Program-made: the position numbers and the translations under genes
In this document: piece after piece, positions 45,293 to 54,211 of the stretch
Position numbering within the stretch: the stretch's first letter is position 1
How the letters are laid out: the number at the start of each line of letters is the position of its first letter
The notes under the pieces: model-generated
What the model was told of the DNA's origin: nothing
The model's input: the letters and a program-made list of their open reading frames with translations, nothing else
The model's database searches: none
Assembly: GCA_900316995.1 (NCBI GenBank)
Contig: ONEZ01000006.1
Coordinates: forward strand, 1-64,000
Length of the DNA stretch: 64,000 nucleotides
Reading direction: 5' to 3'
DNA from: an uncultured Bacteroidales bacterium
GTDB taxonomy: Bacteria > Bacteroidota > Bacteroidia > Bacteroidales > Paludibacteraceae

Positions 45293-46661
45293 CCTGATTT
45301 TGGCGGCGTTGCTGCTTATATCTTGTAAAAAAACAAGTGACATTGGTCACATAGTCCGTCCGGCGGAGGATTCACTGCGTGTGGTTACGGATTCTTTTAT
45401 AGTTAAGAGCTCCACCATAAAGGCGGAGCATCTCTATTCTGAGACCACCAAACCTGTGTTAGGACACTACACAGACAATATTTTCGGTGAATTTAAGGCT
45501 GATTTCCTTTCAGAGTTCAGATACATTAAGAATCTGACCTTTGGCGCTAATGCCACATCAGACTCGCTGTATCTGGTCATGTACTACAGGTCTTTCTTCG
45601 GGGATTCGTCAGCTGTACAGGAGGTTACCGCCTATAAGCTTGACAGGCAGAAACTTGAATATTCCGCTCACTACTACTCAGATGAAAAGCTTTATGACTA
45701 CTGCTCCAAGGAGAATATTTTGGGTAAAACCACATACGTGGCATACGATAACACCATAACACCCAAAGAGCGTGAAGATGTTTTTTACTGTAACTCTGTG
45801 AAAATAAAGCTGCCTGAAAGTATGGCGGCGGAATTGCTCTCACGCAAGGATATATATGAGTCACAAGAGGCGTTTACAGATTTCATCAAAGGTACTTATG
45901 TTACAAACACCTTTGGCCAGCAGACGGTTCTGTTGATAGATTCAGTGAACTTGGAACTCTCTTACAAATATAATCCTGATCCGGAGAAAGTTAACTCTTT
46001 TGCATATAAAACAGTGGTGTTCCCATCTAACCGTGAGACATCACAGTTTGTAAGGGTGGAGGGGAATCCTAAGGCGTTGGTTGAGAAACCTGACAGTGTG
46101 GAGTTCTTCTCATGCCCGGGAGGCACGTTTGTTCAGATTGAGATTCCGTTTGAGCGTATGTACAGACGTATGATAGAAGATAATAACGATGCGTCTGACA
46201 GCCTTAATCTAAATTACATGAGTTTTGTGTTTGAACAGGCTGTGTATGAGAATACAGATGAAAAGAGCGCTCGCATGACACCTCCTATTACCCCTATCTT
46301 AATTAGAAAGGCCGATGTGGATATGTTCTTTACCCAGAGCCTCTATCCTGCGCCAGGTATTGATACTGAGCTTGGATGGTTTACCACAGTAAGCGGGGGG
46401 AAGAGCGAGTATGAGTTTGTGAATGCGGCAGATGATTTTGAGGTGATATTCCGCACTGCTTCCAGAATGAACGAAGAGGACCGTGTAAGATATTTTAACT
46501 CCCTTAATCCATACTATATAATTCCTACGTCAGGAGCTACTGACATAGCTGGTACGGCTGCGGTTATCAGGCACCAGTTCCGTCCGTTCGGTGTACGTGT
46601 GCGTAGCGGTGTGAATGCTAAATCGCCGATGCGTATAGTGGTGGCATATACTAATCTCTGA
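45270..46661 (+). CDS. DUF4270 lipoprotein
   Basis: 463 residues from ATG 45270, with lipobox LLLISC (Cys19) after MTKFWAYSLILAA. The body is a DUF4270 protein: TTKPVLGHYTDNIFGEFKADFLSEFRY-type opening and a beta-rich rest with a late RHQFRPFGVRVRSG. DUF4270 is a Bacteroidota family of unknown function, thought to sit at the outer membrane. The start overlaps the glycogen synthase-like gene by 23 bases, an arrangement I recall in other Bacteroidales, so the two are co-expressed. The 3' end overlaps the convergent yigZ by 11 bases. Confidence 0.85.
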   Translation: MTKFWAYSLILAALLLISCKKTSDIGHIVRPAEDSLRVVTDSFIVKSSTIKAEHLYSETTKPVLGHYTDNIFGEFKADFLSEFRYIKNLTFGANATSDSLYLVMYYRSFFGDSSAVQEVTAYKLDRQKLEYSAHYYSDEKLYDYCSKENILGKTTYVAYDNTITPKEREDVFYCNSVKIKLPESMAAELLSRKDIYESQEAFTDFIKGTYVTNTFGQQTVLLIDSVNLELSYKYNPDPEKVNSFAYKTVVFPSNRETSQFVRVEGNPKALVEKPDSVEFFSCPGGTFVQIEIPFERMYRRMIEDNNDASDSLNLNYMSFVFEQAVYENTDEKSARMTPPITPILIRKADVDMFFTQSLYPAPGIDTELGWFTTVSGGKSEYEFVNAADDFEVIFRTASRMNEEDRVRYFNSLNPYYIIPTSGATDIAGTAAVIRHQFRPFGVRVRSGVNAKSPMRIVVAYTNL

Positions 46662-47043
46662 TTGCCGCGCGGCTAAGGACATCGGCTGCCGCCTCTTTGT
46701 AGGCTCTGACCAGCCCGCCCGTGCCAAGCAGCGTGCCGCCAAAATACCTTACTACAACTACCATTGAGTTTGTGAGCCCTGCACCTTCAAGTTGCTTGAG
46801 TATAGGCTTGCCTGCCGTCCCCGCCGGCTCTCCGTCATCTGCGGCACGGTAGATGCTGCCGTCAGCCCCTAATCTGTATGCAAAACATACGTGGCGTGCC
46901 TTATGGTGCTCCTTTTTGTATTTGGCTACAATTGATTTTGCCTCTTCTATACTCTCCACATGATGGGCGAATGACAGGAACTTACTACTCTTTTCCTTGT
47001 AGAATCCTTCTGCTGTATTTTGCGTTTCTAATATCGTTGCCAT
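46651..47043 (-). CDS. YigZ/IMPACT family protein, short form
   Basis: 130 residues covering only the IMPACT (UPF0029) domain: GFYKEKSSKFLSFAHHVESI, HKARHVCFAYRLG, DDGEPAGTAGKPIL and VVVRYFGGTLLGTGGLVRAY. Full YigZ proteins are about 200 residues with a C-terminal DUF1949; here the chain stops after YKEAAADVLSRAAIRD. The function is not settled; IMPACT proteins in eukaryotes modulate Gcn2, and bacterial ones may bind nucleic acid or ribosomes. It ends inside the 3' end of the DUF4270 gene. A TACCTTTG -7-like box lies at 47058-47051 (minus), very close to the ATG. Confidence 0.88.
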   Translation of the reverse strand: MATILETQNTAEGFYKEKSSKFLSFAHHVESIEEAKSIVAKYKKEHHKARHVCFAYRLGADGSIYRAADDGEPAGTAGKPILKQLEGAGLTNSMVVVVRYFGGTLLGTGGLVRAYKEAAADVLSRAAIRD

Positions 47044-47121
47044 AGTTATGCAAAGGTAATAAATTTTAGGTGGTCTGTTTAAAATTATGTTAAAAAAATA
47101 AAATGGTTACTATTTTTTGAT

Positions 47122-47129
47122 TATATTTG
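47122..47129 (+). promoter_or_regulatory. -7 box of the T9SS type-B cargo operon
   Basis: TATATTTG, 63 bases before the ATG at 47193. No clear -33 element. Confidence 0.5.
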
Positions 47130-47192
47130 CACCTTGAAAACATACGCTGTGAAATCGTGTTCTATTGTAAATACTTGAAACTAAAATAGATT

Positions 47193-50100
47193 ATGAAAAA
47201 AAATTACACTGCTAAAGTTATTATTACTTTGCTGCTTGGCGTTTTCGCAGGTACATTGTCTGTACATGCAGATGTTTCTTCGCCCATGAAGAACCATCCT
47301 ATTAAAAAATCTCCTTTTTATGGATTGAACGTGGTTGCTGCTTCCACATTTTCAATAGAGGATGCAGAGTCTTCAACTCAAGTGACTACATTCCCTCTGA
47401 GTGATGTCATTGTGTATCCTAAGTCTGCAAGCCTGCAGATGGATGCCGCTTATACAGAAAAAGACAGTAATTTTGGAACTGGAGGTACAGCTGCATCTCC
47501 GAACTATGCTATTACAAATAATGCCAAGAACATTACAAACTCTTTTTCTTTCGGTGATGGTGATAAGAACTATCTCTACTTTCACGCTCCTAAGTCACAA
47601 GGCAAGGCGTTTGTCATAAGTACTGAGCATAAGGCAAAAACAGATGTGTTTATCAAGACTGATATTTCTCTTGTGTATGGAAAGAAGACCAAACTTGAAT
47701 TGTGGGCGGGTCCTGTTGGCGGTATGTCAAAGATTGGCGAATTTTTATTTGATAAGGACCGTCAGGAACAAGAATGGAATATTAGTGAGTATCTTTATTT
47801 TGATTCGCCTGTTACGAGCGGTTCAACCCTTACATTTGAGTTGCGTAGAGCAAACTATAATGAGGGTGACGACTGCGTGTTTGCAATGGGTGAGTTTTAT
47901 GCTTACAGTACCCTTGACGTGCTTAAAATATCCGGGTCGCAGCTTGTGGCTCCAGTAGGAACTCCAGTTAAGCTTACTGCCACCTATACAGAGCCTGTAA
48001 CTCAGCAGAGACTTCATTGGTTTCAGGGTGAGTCTATTGGCGGATATCCATATTTCCCTGAAATTACCCAACACGCAGGGCAGAACCCTATTGAAGTGAT
48101 GCCTCCTCTTGGCACATACTATTATACTGTGACAGCTTTAGGTCAGGATGATGTGACAATCGCATCTGCTGATACCCTTAAAGTGGAGCGTTACCTTGAA
48201 TGTAGCGGAAATTCAAAGGTTGTTTGGAGTGAAAATTTTGGTACTCTTGCTTCTGAAGATGCGAGAAGTGAGTATGCCGGTATGGAATATACGTACGCCG
48301 CCACAGGTAATGTAGAAGACGGTGATTATGCGGTAACTGCTAATCCTCGCACTTGTGGTCAGGATAACAATCCTGCACGTGAGGAGGCTGACTATTGGTT
48401 CCGCTCTATATATGATCATACTCAGGGTGGCGTCAAGGATGGCTCATACGGTGGTATGCTTCTTGTAAACTGCAGGGATTCTAATAATGACGGCGGACCA
48501 ACTCATAGTGTTACGGCTGACGGAATGGATCTTGTCTTAAACAAAAAGATAACAGCTGATGAAATTGGCTGTAGTGCCAACGATCAGATTATGATGAACT
48601 TCTCTGCATGGTTCGCAAATGCAGACTGGGCGCGTGGAAGAGGTGAGACCCATGAAATAAAGATGAAATTGATTGTTTATGATCAGACTGGCCATTCTGT
48701 AGGTTCCATTGATGTGATTGCAGGTGTTAATGAAGGTTGGAAGAGAGGTGTTGTGTCTATCCCTTATACAGGGGGCGATATAACTCTTAGAATATACAAT
48801 TACGGACAGGCTGGTGGTGGCAATGATGTGCTGATTGATGACATTCAGTTTGAGATTTGCCGTCCGGAGGTGGGCTTGGCAGCTTACATTGACAATCAGC
48901 AACAGCCTGATATAAAGAATGTGAGCACCAAGAAGTGTGGAGACCGGGTTAAACTTGTTGCAGATCCTGCAAATGCATATAGTGATATTTATCCGACTCC
49001 TCAATCTCAATGTCCTTATTATGTTTGGCAGGAATCTAAAGACGGTGAGACATGGAATGAAGTTTACGTTGACGGTGAGCCATGGGAAGGTTTCGGGAAT
49101 TGCGAAGGCTCTGCTGTTAACTATTCAATATATGAACCTGCAACAATAGAGAACCAGCCAATGTATTACAGAGCTGTAATAGGTCGTAATTCAAGGGAAA
49201 TAGCAGCTTATTTGGCTAACCCGGTAGGGAATATTTGTTATTCTGTAGTTGAAACCCCTTCTGCATACGTATATTGTTCTTCACTTAAGATGACTATTGA
49301 GAAGGAGAAGTGTAACGAGTATGAAGTTGAGGTTGAGAACGCTGAGGAGGGTCATACCTACAAGTGGGAGTATGGCAATGATAATTGCGGCTGGACTGTT
49401 ATAGATGGTCAGACTGGTAAAGAGATTAAGTTTGACGCTAAGGCATATTTTGACCTTCTTAACAAGAAAAGTGCAGCAAGTGCGGATGAAGGGGAATGCT
49501 GTGAACTTGGAATCAGAGTTACAGATAATCAATCAGGTGACATGGCTGTTGGATATATAAACACAGTGTATCTTCCATCTCTTACTGCTGAACTTTTGAG
49601 TCAGGAGAACTGCAACAGTAAGTATCGTCTTGTGGCTGATATTACAGACGCTTGCTATGGTGAGCCTGTGGGTGAAATGTATGAGTTCTACAAAGACGGC
49701 AAGAAGATTAACCGCTGTGAAGAGGAGGATAATAATAATTTCAATGGCAGCTTTGATTATTCTGAGAACAATAATACATTCCAGATTCCTACAAGAGGCA
49801 GCAGAATTGATCCTACCTATGATGGTGGTGATGTGGCTGACTGTGACTGGGATCCAGAGTATATCACAGAGGCGCTTCTTGGCGGTGCCACTTATACAGT
49901 TAAGTTTGGCGGCAATGATGATTTAATGTTCTGCGAGGCTACTGTTAATCTCACCGCAGGTTGTGATATTATATGGCCTACAATTATAACTCCTTTCACA
50001 GAAGATAGATTGAATGATGTGTTTGCTCCATTCTACTGCGCTGAAAAGAGCAGCGACGGCAAGTGCAGTAAGTCAGTTGAATTCCCTGCGGAGAATATTG

Positions 50101-50297
50101 TAAGTATCAAGGTGTTTGACCGTAGTGGAAACATGGTTGCTGAGACTACAAAGGCAGGATGGGATGGTAAGTCAAGCAGTAAGATGGTTATGCCAGGTGT
50201 ATATTACTATGTGGCAGTGTGTATTATTGACGGTCAGGAGCAGTCATTCCGTGGAACAGTTGAGGTATTCAATGAGCTAAATTCTAGCAAGAAATAA
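47193..50297 (+). CDS. Large surface protein with T9SS type B sorting (gliding-motility-associated C-terminal) domain
   Basis: 1,034 residues with a signal peptide (MKKNYTAKVIITLLLGVFAGTLSVHA). The body has several beta-sandwich segments: about 60-250, an Ig-like segment about 250-335, a jelly-roll-like domain about 340-560 (WSENFGTLASEDARSEYAG; FSAWFANADWARGRGETHEI; LIDDIQFEICRP), then cysteine-pair Ig-like domains. The last 100 residues (IIWPTIITPFTEDRLNDVFAP, IVSIKVFDRSGNMVAET, GWDGKSSSKMVMPGVYYYVAV) are the CHU_C/type B sorting signal. Such proteins leave by T9SS and often need a dedicated PorP/SprF partner, found here two genes downstream. The domain set suggests an adhesin or structural surface protein. 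Confidence 0.88.
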   Translation: MKKNYTAKVIITLLLGVFAGTLSVHADVSSPMKNHPIKKSPFYGLNVVAASTFSIEDAESSTQVTTFPLSDVIVYPKSASLQMDAAYTEKDSNFGTGGTAASPNYAITNNAKNITNSFSFGDGDKNYLYFHAPKSQGKAFVISTEHKAKTDVFIKTDISLVYGKKTKLELWAGPVGGMSKIGEFLFDKDRQEQEWNISEYLYFDSPVTSGSTLTFELRRANYNEGDDCVFAMGEFYAYSTLDVLKISGSQLVAPVGTPVKLTATYTEPVTQQRLHWFQGESIGGYPYFPEITQHAGQNPIEVMPPLGTYYYTVTALGQDDVTIASADTLKVERYLECSGNSKVVWSENFGTLASEDARSEYAGMEYTYAATGNVEDGDYAVTANPRTCGQDNNPAREEADYWFRSIYDHTQGGVKDGSYGGMLLVNCRDSNNDGGPTHSVTADGMDLVLNKKITADEIGCSANDQIMMNFSAWFANADWARGRGETHEIKMKLIVYDQTGHSVGSIDVIAGVNEGWKRGVVSIPYTGGDITLRIYNYGQAGGGNDVLIDDIQFEICRPEVGLAAYIDNQQQPDIKNVSTKKCGDRVKLVADPANAYSDIYPTPQSQCPYYVWQESKDGETWNEVYVDGEPWEGFGNCEGSAVNYSIYEPATIENQPMYYRAVIGRNSREIAAYLANPVGNICYSVVETPSAYVYCSSLKMTIEKEKCNEYEVEVENAEEGHTYKWEYGNDNCGWTVIDGQTGKEIKFDAKAYFDLLNKKSAASADEGECCELGIRVTDNQSGDMAVGYINTVYLPSLTAELLSQENCNSKYRLVADITDACYGEPVGEMYEFYKDGKKINRCEEEDNNNFNGSFDYSENNNTFQIPTRGSRIDPTYDGGDVADCDWDPEYITEALLGGATYTVKFGGNDDLMFCEATVNLTAGCDIIWPTIITPFTEDRLNDVFAPFYCAEKSSDGKCSKSVEFPAENIVSIKVFDRSGNMVAETTKAGWDGKSSSKMVMPGVYYYVAVCIIDGQEQSFRGTVEVFNELNSSKK

Positions 50298-50321
50298 TAA
50301 TAACTAAAAATATTTAATGTA

Positions 50322-51650
50322 ATGAAAAGATTTTTATTACCATTAGTAATGGTGTTGGCTGGTAGTTCAGCATTTGCCGCCATTGATTCTGTGAAGTATC
50401 CTGGTACTCCGGATGAGAACTATGAGTTTAAGTCACTTGACAGTAATACAAGTGAAAAAGAGCAGTATCTTTCACTCTACAAAGACGGAACAGTTCTCTT
50501 CATGAGAGACAGCAAGGTCTATACTGGTGCAATTGATACTACAGAGACCATGATCAAGGATATTAAAGAGGTTAAGGCTCTTACAGACCTTGGTGTTCAC
50601 GGTACTGTTGCTTACGATGAAAAGAATCAGAAAATCTACTTCTCTCTTAAGGATGAGTACGGAAATGAAAGACTTTACGAGTCTGCAATTGACGGTGAGT
50701 CATTTGGCAAACCAGTTAAACTTGTAGTTGAAGGTTTTGAGGTTGTTAAACCAGAGCGTGGAAGAAGCTACTTCCTGGCTAATGCAGGTTGGAACTATGT
50801 GGGCAAGCCTGAGATTCCTACTATAGAGATGTTAAATCCATTCTTCTCTGAGAAATGTGGAAGAATCTATTTCACAAGCTCAAACATAGAGAACGGCAAG
50901 GGTGGTAAGGATATTTGGTACATTGAGCCAAAAGGTGACGGCACATGGAAAACTCCTGTAAATGCAGGAGAGGCTGTGAATACAGACTCTGATGAAGATT
51001 TCGCATTCATAGAGAATGATGCTCAGATGTATTTCTCAAGCAATCGTGACGGTAACTACAATGTCTTTACAGCTAAGTTTGACTGTGGCAAGACAGGTGA
51101 CGCATCTAAACTTGACACTGTATATAACACACCTTCATACGATGCTAATATTATTGTAAAGGATCAGACTCCGTTCATGATATCTGACCGTGGTGGTAAT
51201 CAGGATATCTGGGCATGGGTATTGCTTCCTATCATAGAGGAGGAGGAACCTGTAATTCCAGAGCTTGAGCCTATTGTAATTACATTCCCTTGGGCGTTCT
51301 ACCTCTTTGACTTTGACAAGTATGAGCTGACTCCGCGTTTCTTGCGTGAGATTGACGCTATGGTTGAGGTTATGAACCAGCTTCCTCCAGAAACAAGATT
51401 TGTGGTTGAGGGACACACAGACCAGCGTGGTTCAGACAAGTATAATGACAAACTATCTCTTGAGCGTGCAAACACTGTTAGAGACAAACTCCTTGAGAAG
51501 GGTATAGCTCCAGACCGTGTTATTGCTGTAGGTTGGGGTAAACAGCGTCCTGTAATTGCTGATCCTCAGAATGAGGAGGAGTTCTACCAGAACCGTCGTG
51601 TTGTTGTTGACATCCTTACCGATGAGGCTACACAGATTCGTAAGAAATAA
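50322..51650 (+). CDS. OmpA-family protein with PD40-like beta-propeller segment (PorE-like)
   Basis: 442 residues; signal peptide MKRFLLPLVMVLAGSSAFA. Residues about 60-260 hold WD40-like PD40 repeats (KIYFSLKDEYGNERLYES; GRIYFTSSN.ENGKGGKDIWY; MYFSSNRDGNYNVFTA). A Glu/Pro-rich linker (IIEEEEPVIPELEPI) precedes the C-terminal OmpA peptidoglycan-binding domain (YLFDFDKYELTPRFL, VVEGHTDQRGSDKYNDKLS, NRRVVVDIL). The layout is that of PorE, which ties T9SS parts to the cell wall. It lies between a type B cargo gene and a PorP/SprF gene in one operon, which points to a cargo-specific T9SS accessory role. Confidence 0.9.
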   Translation: MKRFLLPLVMVLAGSSAFAAIDSVKYPGTPDENYEFKSLDSNTSEKEQYLSLYKDGTVLFMRDSKVYTGAIDTTETMIKDIKEVKALTDLGVHGTVAYDEKNQKIYFSLKDEYGNERLYESAIDGESFGKPVKLVVEGFEVVKPERGRSYFLANAGWNYVGKPEIPTIEMLNPFFSEKCGRIYFTSSNIENGKGGKDIWYIEPKGDGTWKTPVNAGEAVNTDSDEDFAFIENDAQMYFSSNRDGNYNVFTAKFDCGKTGDASKLDTVYNTPSYDANIIVKDQTPFMISDRGGNQDIWAWVLLPIIEEEEPVIPELEPIVITFPWAFYLFDFDKYELTPRFLREIDAMVEVMNQLPPETRFVVEGHTDQRGSDKYNDKLSLERANTVRDKLLEKGIAPDRVIAVGWGKQRPVIADPQNEEEFYQNRRVVVDILTDEATQIRKK

Positions 51651-51673
51651 CTAACCGTAAATAAATTTATACC

Positions 51674-52654
51674 ATGAAAAGATTTTTATCAGTAATAGCC
51701 ATACTGCTTGCGGGTACAAGTTTGTTTGCTCAGGGAGACTTCAAACTGTCAGAACAGATGTTCTCACGTATTAATCAAAACCCTGCTGCAATAGGAAACA
51801 ATGAGAAGATTCAGTTGTTTACTGCAACCCGTCTGCAATGGGCTTCACGTGGCCTTGAGGTTACGCCTACATCTGCTCTGCTTAACGGTCATGCCTATTT
51901 TGAGAGTCTTAAATCCGGTTTTGGTATCAGCTTCATCTATGATGAACTTGGACTTGCAAACCAGACTATTGACGCTAAGATATGTTACGCCTATAATATT
52001 GACCTTTCAGAGACAATGCTGCTCTCACTTGGTCTCTCTGCAGGCGTTATAAACAAGCGTTTTGACCCTAAACGCCATATATGGAAAGACCCAAGTGACC
52101 CTGCAATACCTACAGAGGTTGTTACAACTACTAACTTTGATATTGACTTTGGTCTTGAGTGGTCTTGGAAATACCTTTTGGTGGGTTTCTCTATGACCCA
52201 CATGCGTAACATCGCCCGTGAGGTTTCCACTACAGTGGCTCCTCCTCACATCAACGCATACATTAGAGGTAACATTTATCTTCCAAAGAACTTCAGTCTT
52301 GTTCCTGCCGCAGCATTCCAGAACATTGGTGCTTTGAGCAAAAAGACAGCTGACGGTGCTCTTGGTCAGGGTATTGAGCAGGATAACATTCTTGACGTGA
52401 GCCTTACAGCTATGTACAAAGGTAAATATTGGTTTGGTGTAGGTTACCGTGGCGGTTATACAGGTGTTGGCGGTTATCCATTCTCAAGCGATATGCTTTC
52501 ATTCATGATTGGATTTGAGTGGCACTGGCTTCGTTTAGGCTACTGCTATGACATGAGTGTTGGTAAAAATCTACGTCAGTTCTCTTCTAATACACATGAA
52601 ATTACGTTGTCATTCATAATTCCTAAAACTAAGAATTATGTTTGGAACTACTAA
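51674..52654 (+). CDS. PorP/SprF family type IX secretion membrane protein
   Basis: 326 residues; signal peptide MKRFLSVIAILLAGTSLFAQ. The mature part has the family opening LSEQMFSRINQNPAAIGNN, the GFGISFIYDELGLANQTIDAKICYAY-type strands, and closes with THEITLSFIIPKTKNY. PorP/SprF proteins are outer-membrane barrels that bind type B cargo after T9SS export and hold it at the surface. The operon order cargo, OmpA-type anchor, PorP/SprF fits that role. A strong terminator follows. It does not by itself show that a full T9SS is present, but cargo of both types and GldB in this window suggest so. Confidence 0.93.
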   Translation: MKRFLSVIAILLAGTSLFAQGDFKLSEQMFSRINQNPAAIGNNEKIQLFTATRLQWASRGLEVTPTSALLNGHAYFESLKSGFGISFIYDELGLANQTIDAKICYAYNIDLSETMLLSLGLSAGVINKRFDPKRHIWKDPSDPAIPTEVVTTTNFDIDFGLEWSWKYLLVGFSMTHMRNIAREVSTTVAPPHINAYIRGNIYLPKNFSLVPAAAFQNIGALSKKTADGALGQGIEQDNILDVSLTAMYKGKYWFGVGYRGGYTGVGGYPFSSDMLSFMIGFEWHWLRLGYCYDMSVGKNLRQFSSNTHEITLSFIIPKTKNYVWNY

Positions 52655-52677
52655 TGTAGTTGATTGAAGTTTACATA

Positions 52678-52723
52678 GGCTGACTAAGAAGTTATGAATC
52701 ATGGCTTCTTAGTCAGTCTTTTA
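52678..52723 (+). terminator. Rho-independent terminator after the PorP/SprF gene
   Basis: GGCTGACTAAGAAG (from 52679) pairs with CTTCTTAGTCAGTC, with one G-T pair, around a 12-base loop, then TTTTATTT. Confidence 0.85.
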
Positions 52724-52737
52724 TTTATTTTACATTT

Positions 52738-53142
52738 ATGAAAACACTGTTTGCGTTGTTATGTATGGTGTTGCCGCTATATGCAGTGGCGTCAAAATAC
52801 ACTCCTGCTATGTATGAGAAGGCTACAGAACCAATTACGGCCGGGACGTCATCTGCAAAGCAGAATTCTGTTACTGCTCCTGCATATAAGGATATTAAAG
52901 GTGCAGCTATAACCCATAAGTATCTTCTTGTGGTTGGAAGCTTTAAGGACGAGCTTAATGCAACAAATATGGTGAACCAGATGAAGCATAAAGGTGAGGG
53001 TTATCCATACGTTGCCATAAGTCCTGAGGGTAAGCACAGAGTTGTATATCAGTCTTCAGACAATGATGCGGAGTTACGTGAGATTCTTGTTTCCATTAAG
53101 AGTGAGTATCCGTCCGCCTGGATTTTAAAGTTAGGAGATTAG
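52738..53142 (+). CDS. SPOR-domain-like exported protein
   Basis: 134 residues. Signal peptide MKTLFALLCMVLPLYAVA, a 30-residue linker, then a SPOR-type domain (YLLVVGSFKDELNATNMVNQ, GYPYVAISPEGKHRVVYQS). SPOR domains bind denuded peptidoglycan at sites of cell-wall synthesis. The protein has no membrane anchor after the signal, so it is periplasmic or outer-membrane associated. It lies right after a terminator and one base ahead of gldB, so it is expressed with gldB. Confidence 0.75.
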   Translation: MKTLFALLCMVLPLYAVASKYTPAMYEKATEPITAGTSSAKQNSVTAPAYKDIKGAAITHKYLLVVGSFKDELNATNMVNQMKHKGEGYPYVAISPEGKHRVVYQSSDNDAELREILVSIKSEYPSAWILKLGD

Positions 53143-53143
53143 T

Positions 53144-54133
53144 ATGAAATTTGCCAGAAGCATTCTTGTTCTCTTTGCGGTAATGTCTGTTTTTCTTGTG
53201 TCATGCACTAACAGCAGGACCCGCTTTTATGACTCATCAATTGAAAAAGACACTCTGCAAATAGTATTTAAGCGTTTTGATTGGGATTTGTTCACTCTTG
53301 ACACAACTGCTCTTGCTGCCAAATATGGGGATTTCCTTGAAATTTACACATATAGAGTGCTCAATCTGAGAAGTGTATCAGAATTCTCAAAATTCACGTC
53401 TGACAGTGGTATTATCAGATTGAAGTCTGATGTGGAGCGTGTCTATCCTGTGGTTGGAGGTGCTCTTGATGTGGAACGCAAACTCACTACAGCCTTCAAG
53501 TACTATCACCGCTATTTCCCAGAGAAGCAAGTGCCTAAGGTCATGTTCCATATATCAGGATTCAATCAGGCTATGGTGGTTACAGACGGTGTGCTCTCTG
53601 CAAGTGTGGAACAGTATTTAGGCTCTGATTATGAACCATACCAATATGTGGCATACGGTTATGAGATTCCGTTCATGACACCTCAGCAGCTTCCTATTGA
53701 TATGATGTATGCATGGCTAAGCTCTTCATTTACGGAGACATTGAATGGTGACCAGTTGCTTGATATGATGATATATCAGGGTAAATTGCTCTATCTTCAA
53801 AAGGTTTTCTTCCCCGATGCAGAGGAGTGCACAATCCTCAGTTACACCAAACAGCAGTATGACTGGTGCAAACGCTTTGAAAGAGAGGTGTGGAACAATA
53901 TTATGGAGAGCCGTGAACTCTTCTCTTCAGACTGGAGGGTTAATACCAAATATATGTCACCAGCGCCCTTCACATCGGGGCTGAGCCAGGAGTCACCCGG
54001 ACGTATAGGCGCATATATTGGTTTGCAGATAGTTAAGAGCTACATTGACAGGAATGAGGATGTTACATTACAGGAGCTTATGAAACCGTCAGACAGCCGT
54101 AAGTTCCTGCAAGATGCCGCATACAGACCATAA
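53144..54133 (+). CDS. gldB: Gliding motility lipoprotein GldB homologue
   Basis: 329 residues; lipobox FLVSC (Cys21). KRFDWDLFTLDTTALAAKYGDFLEIY near the N-terminus and SPGRIGAYIGLQIVKSYIDR near residue 285 are GldB blocks, ending DSRKFLQDAAYRP. GldB is an outer-membrane lipoprotein needed for gliding in Flavobacterium; homologues persist in non-gliding Bacteroidales, where the role is unclear. It follows the SPOR gene by one base and precedes prfB, which has its own -7 box. Confidence 0.88.
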   Translation: MKFARSILVLFAVMSVFLVSCTNSRTRFYDSSIEKDTLQIVFKRFDWDLFTLDTTALAAKYGDFLEIYTYRVLNLRSVSEFSKFTSDSGIIRLKSDVERVYPVVGGALDVERKLTTAFKYYHRYFPEKQVPKVMFHISGFNQAMVVTDGVLSASVEQYLGSDYEPYQYVAYGYEIPFMTPQQLPIDMMYAWLSSSFTETLNGDQLLDMMIYQGKLLYLQKVFFPDAEECTILSYTKQQYDWCKRFEREVWNNIMESRELFSSDWRVNTKYMSPAPFTSGLSQESPGRIGAYIGLQIVKSYIDRNEDVTLQELMKPSDSRKFLQDAAYRP

Positions 54134-54180
54134 TGATTTTAAAATTGAGCCTAAAAAGCGCTTATCTCAATTTTATTGAT

Positions 54181-54188
54181 TATCTTTG
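54181..54188 (+). promoter_or_regulatory. -7 box of prfB
   Basis: TATCTTTG, 23 bases before the prfB ATG. A second TATCTTA-like box follows. No clear -33 element. Confidence 0.5.
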
Positions 54189-54211
54189 TATCTTACAATT
54201 TTATACTTGAT

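Noticed and set aside
47193-54133. A complete type IX secretion or gliding locus
   Set aside because: Only cargo, PorP/SprF, an OmpA-type gene and GldB are here; no PorV, GldK-N, SprA or similar core genes are present.
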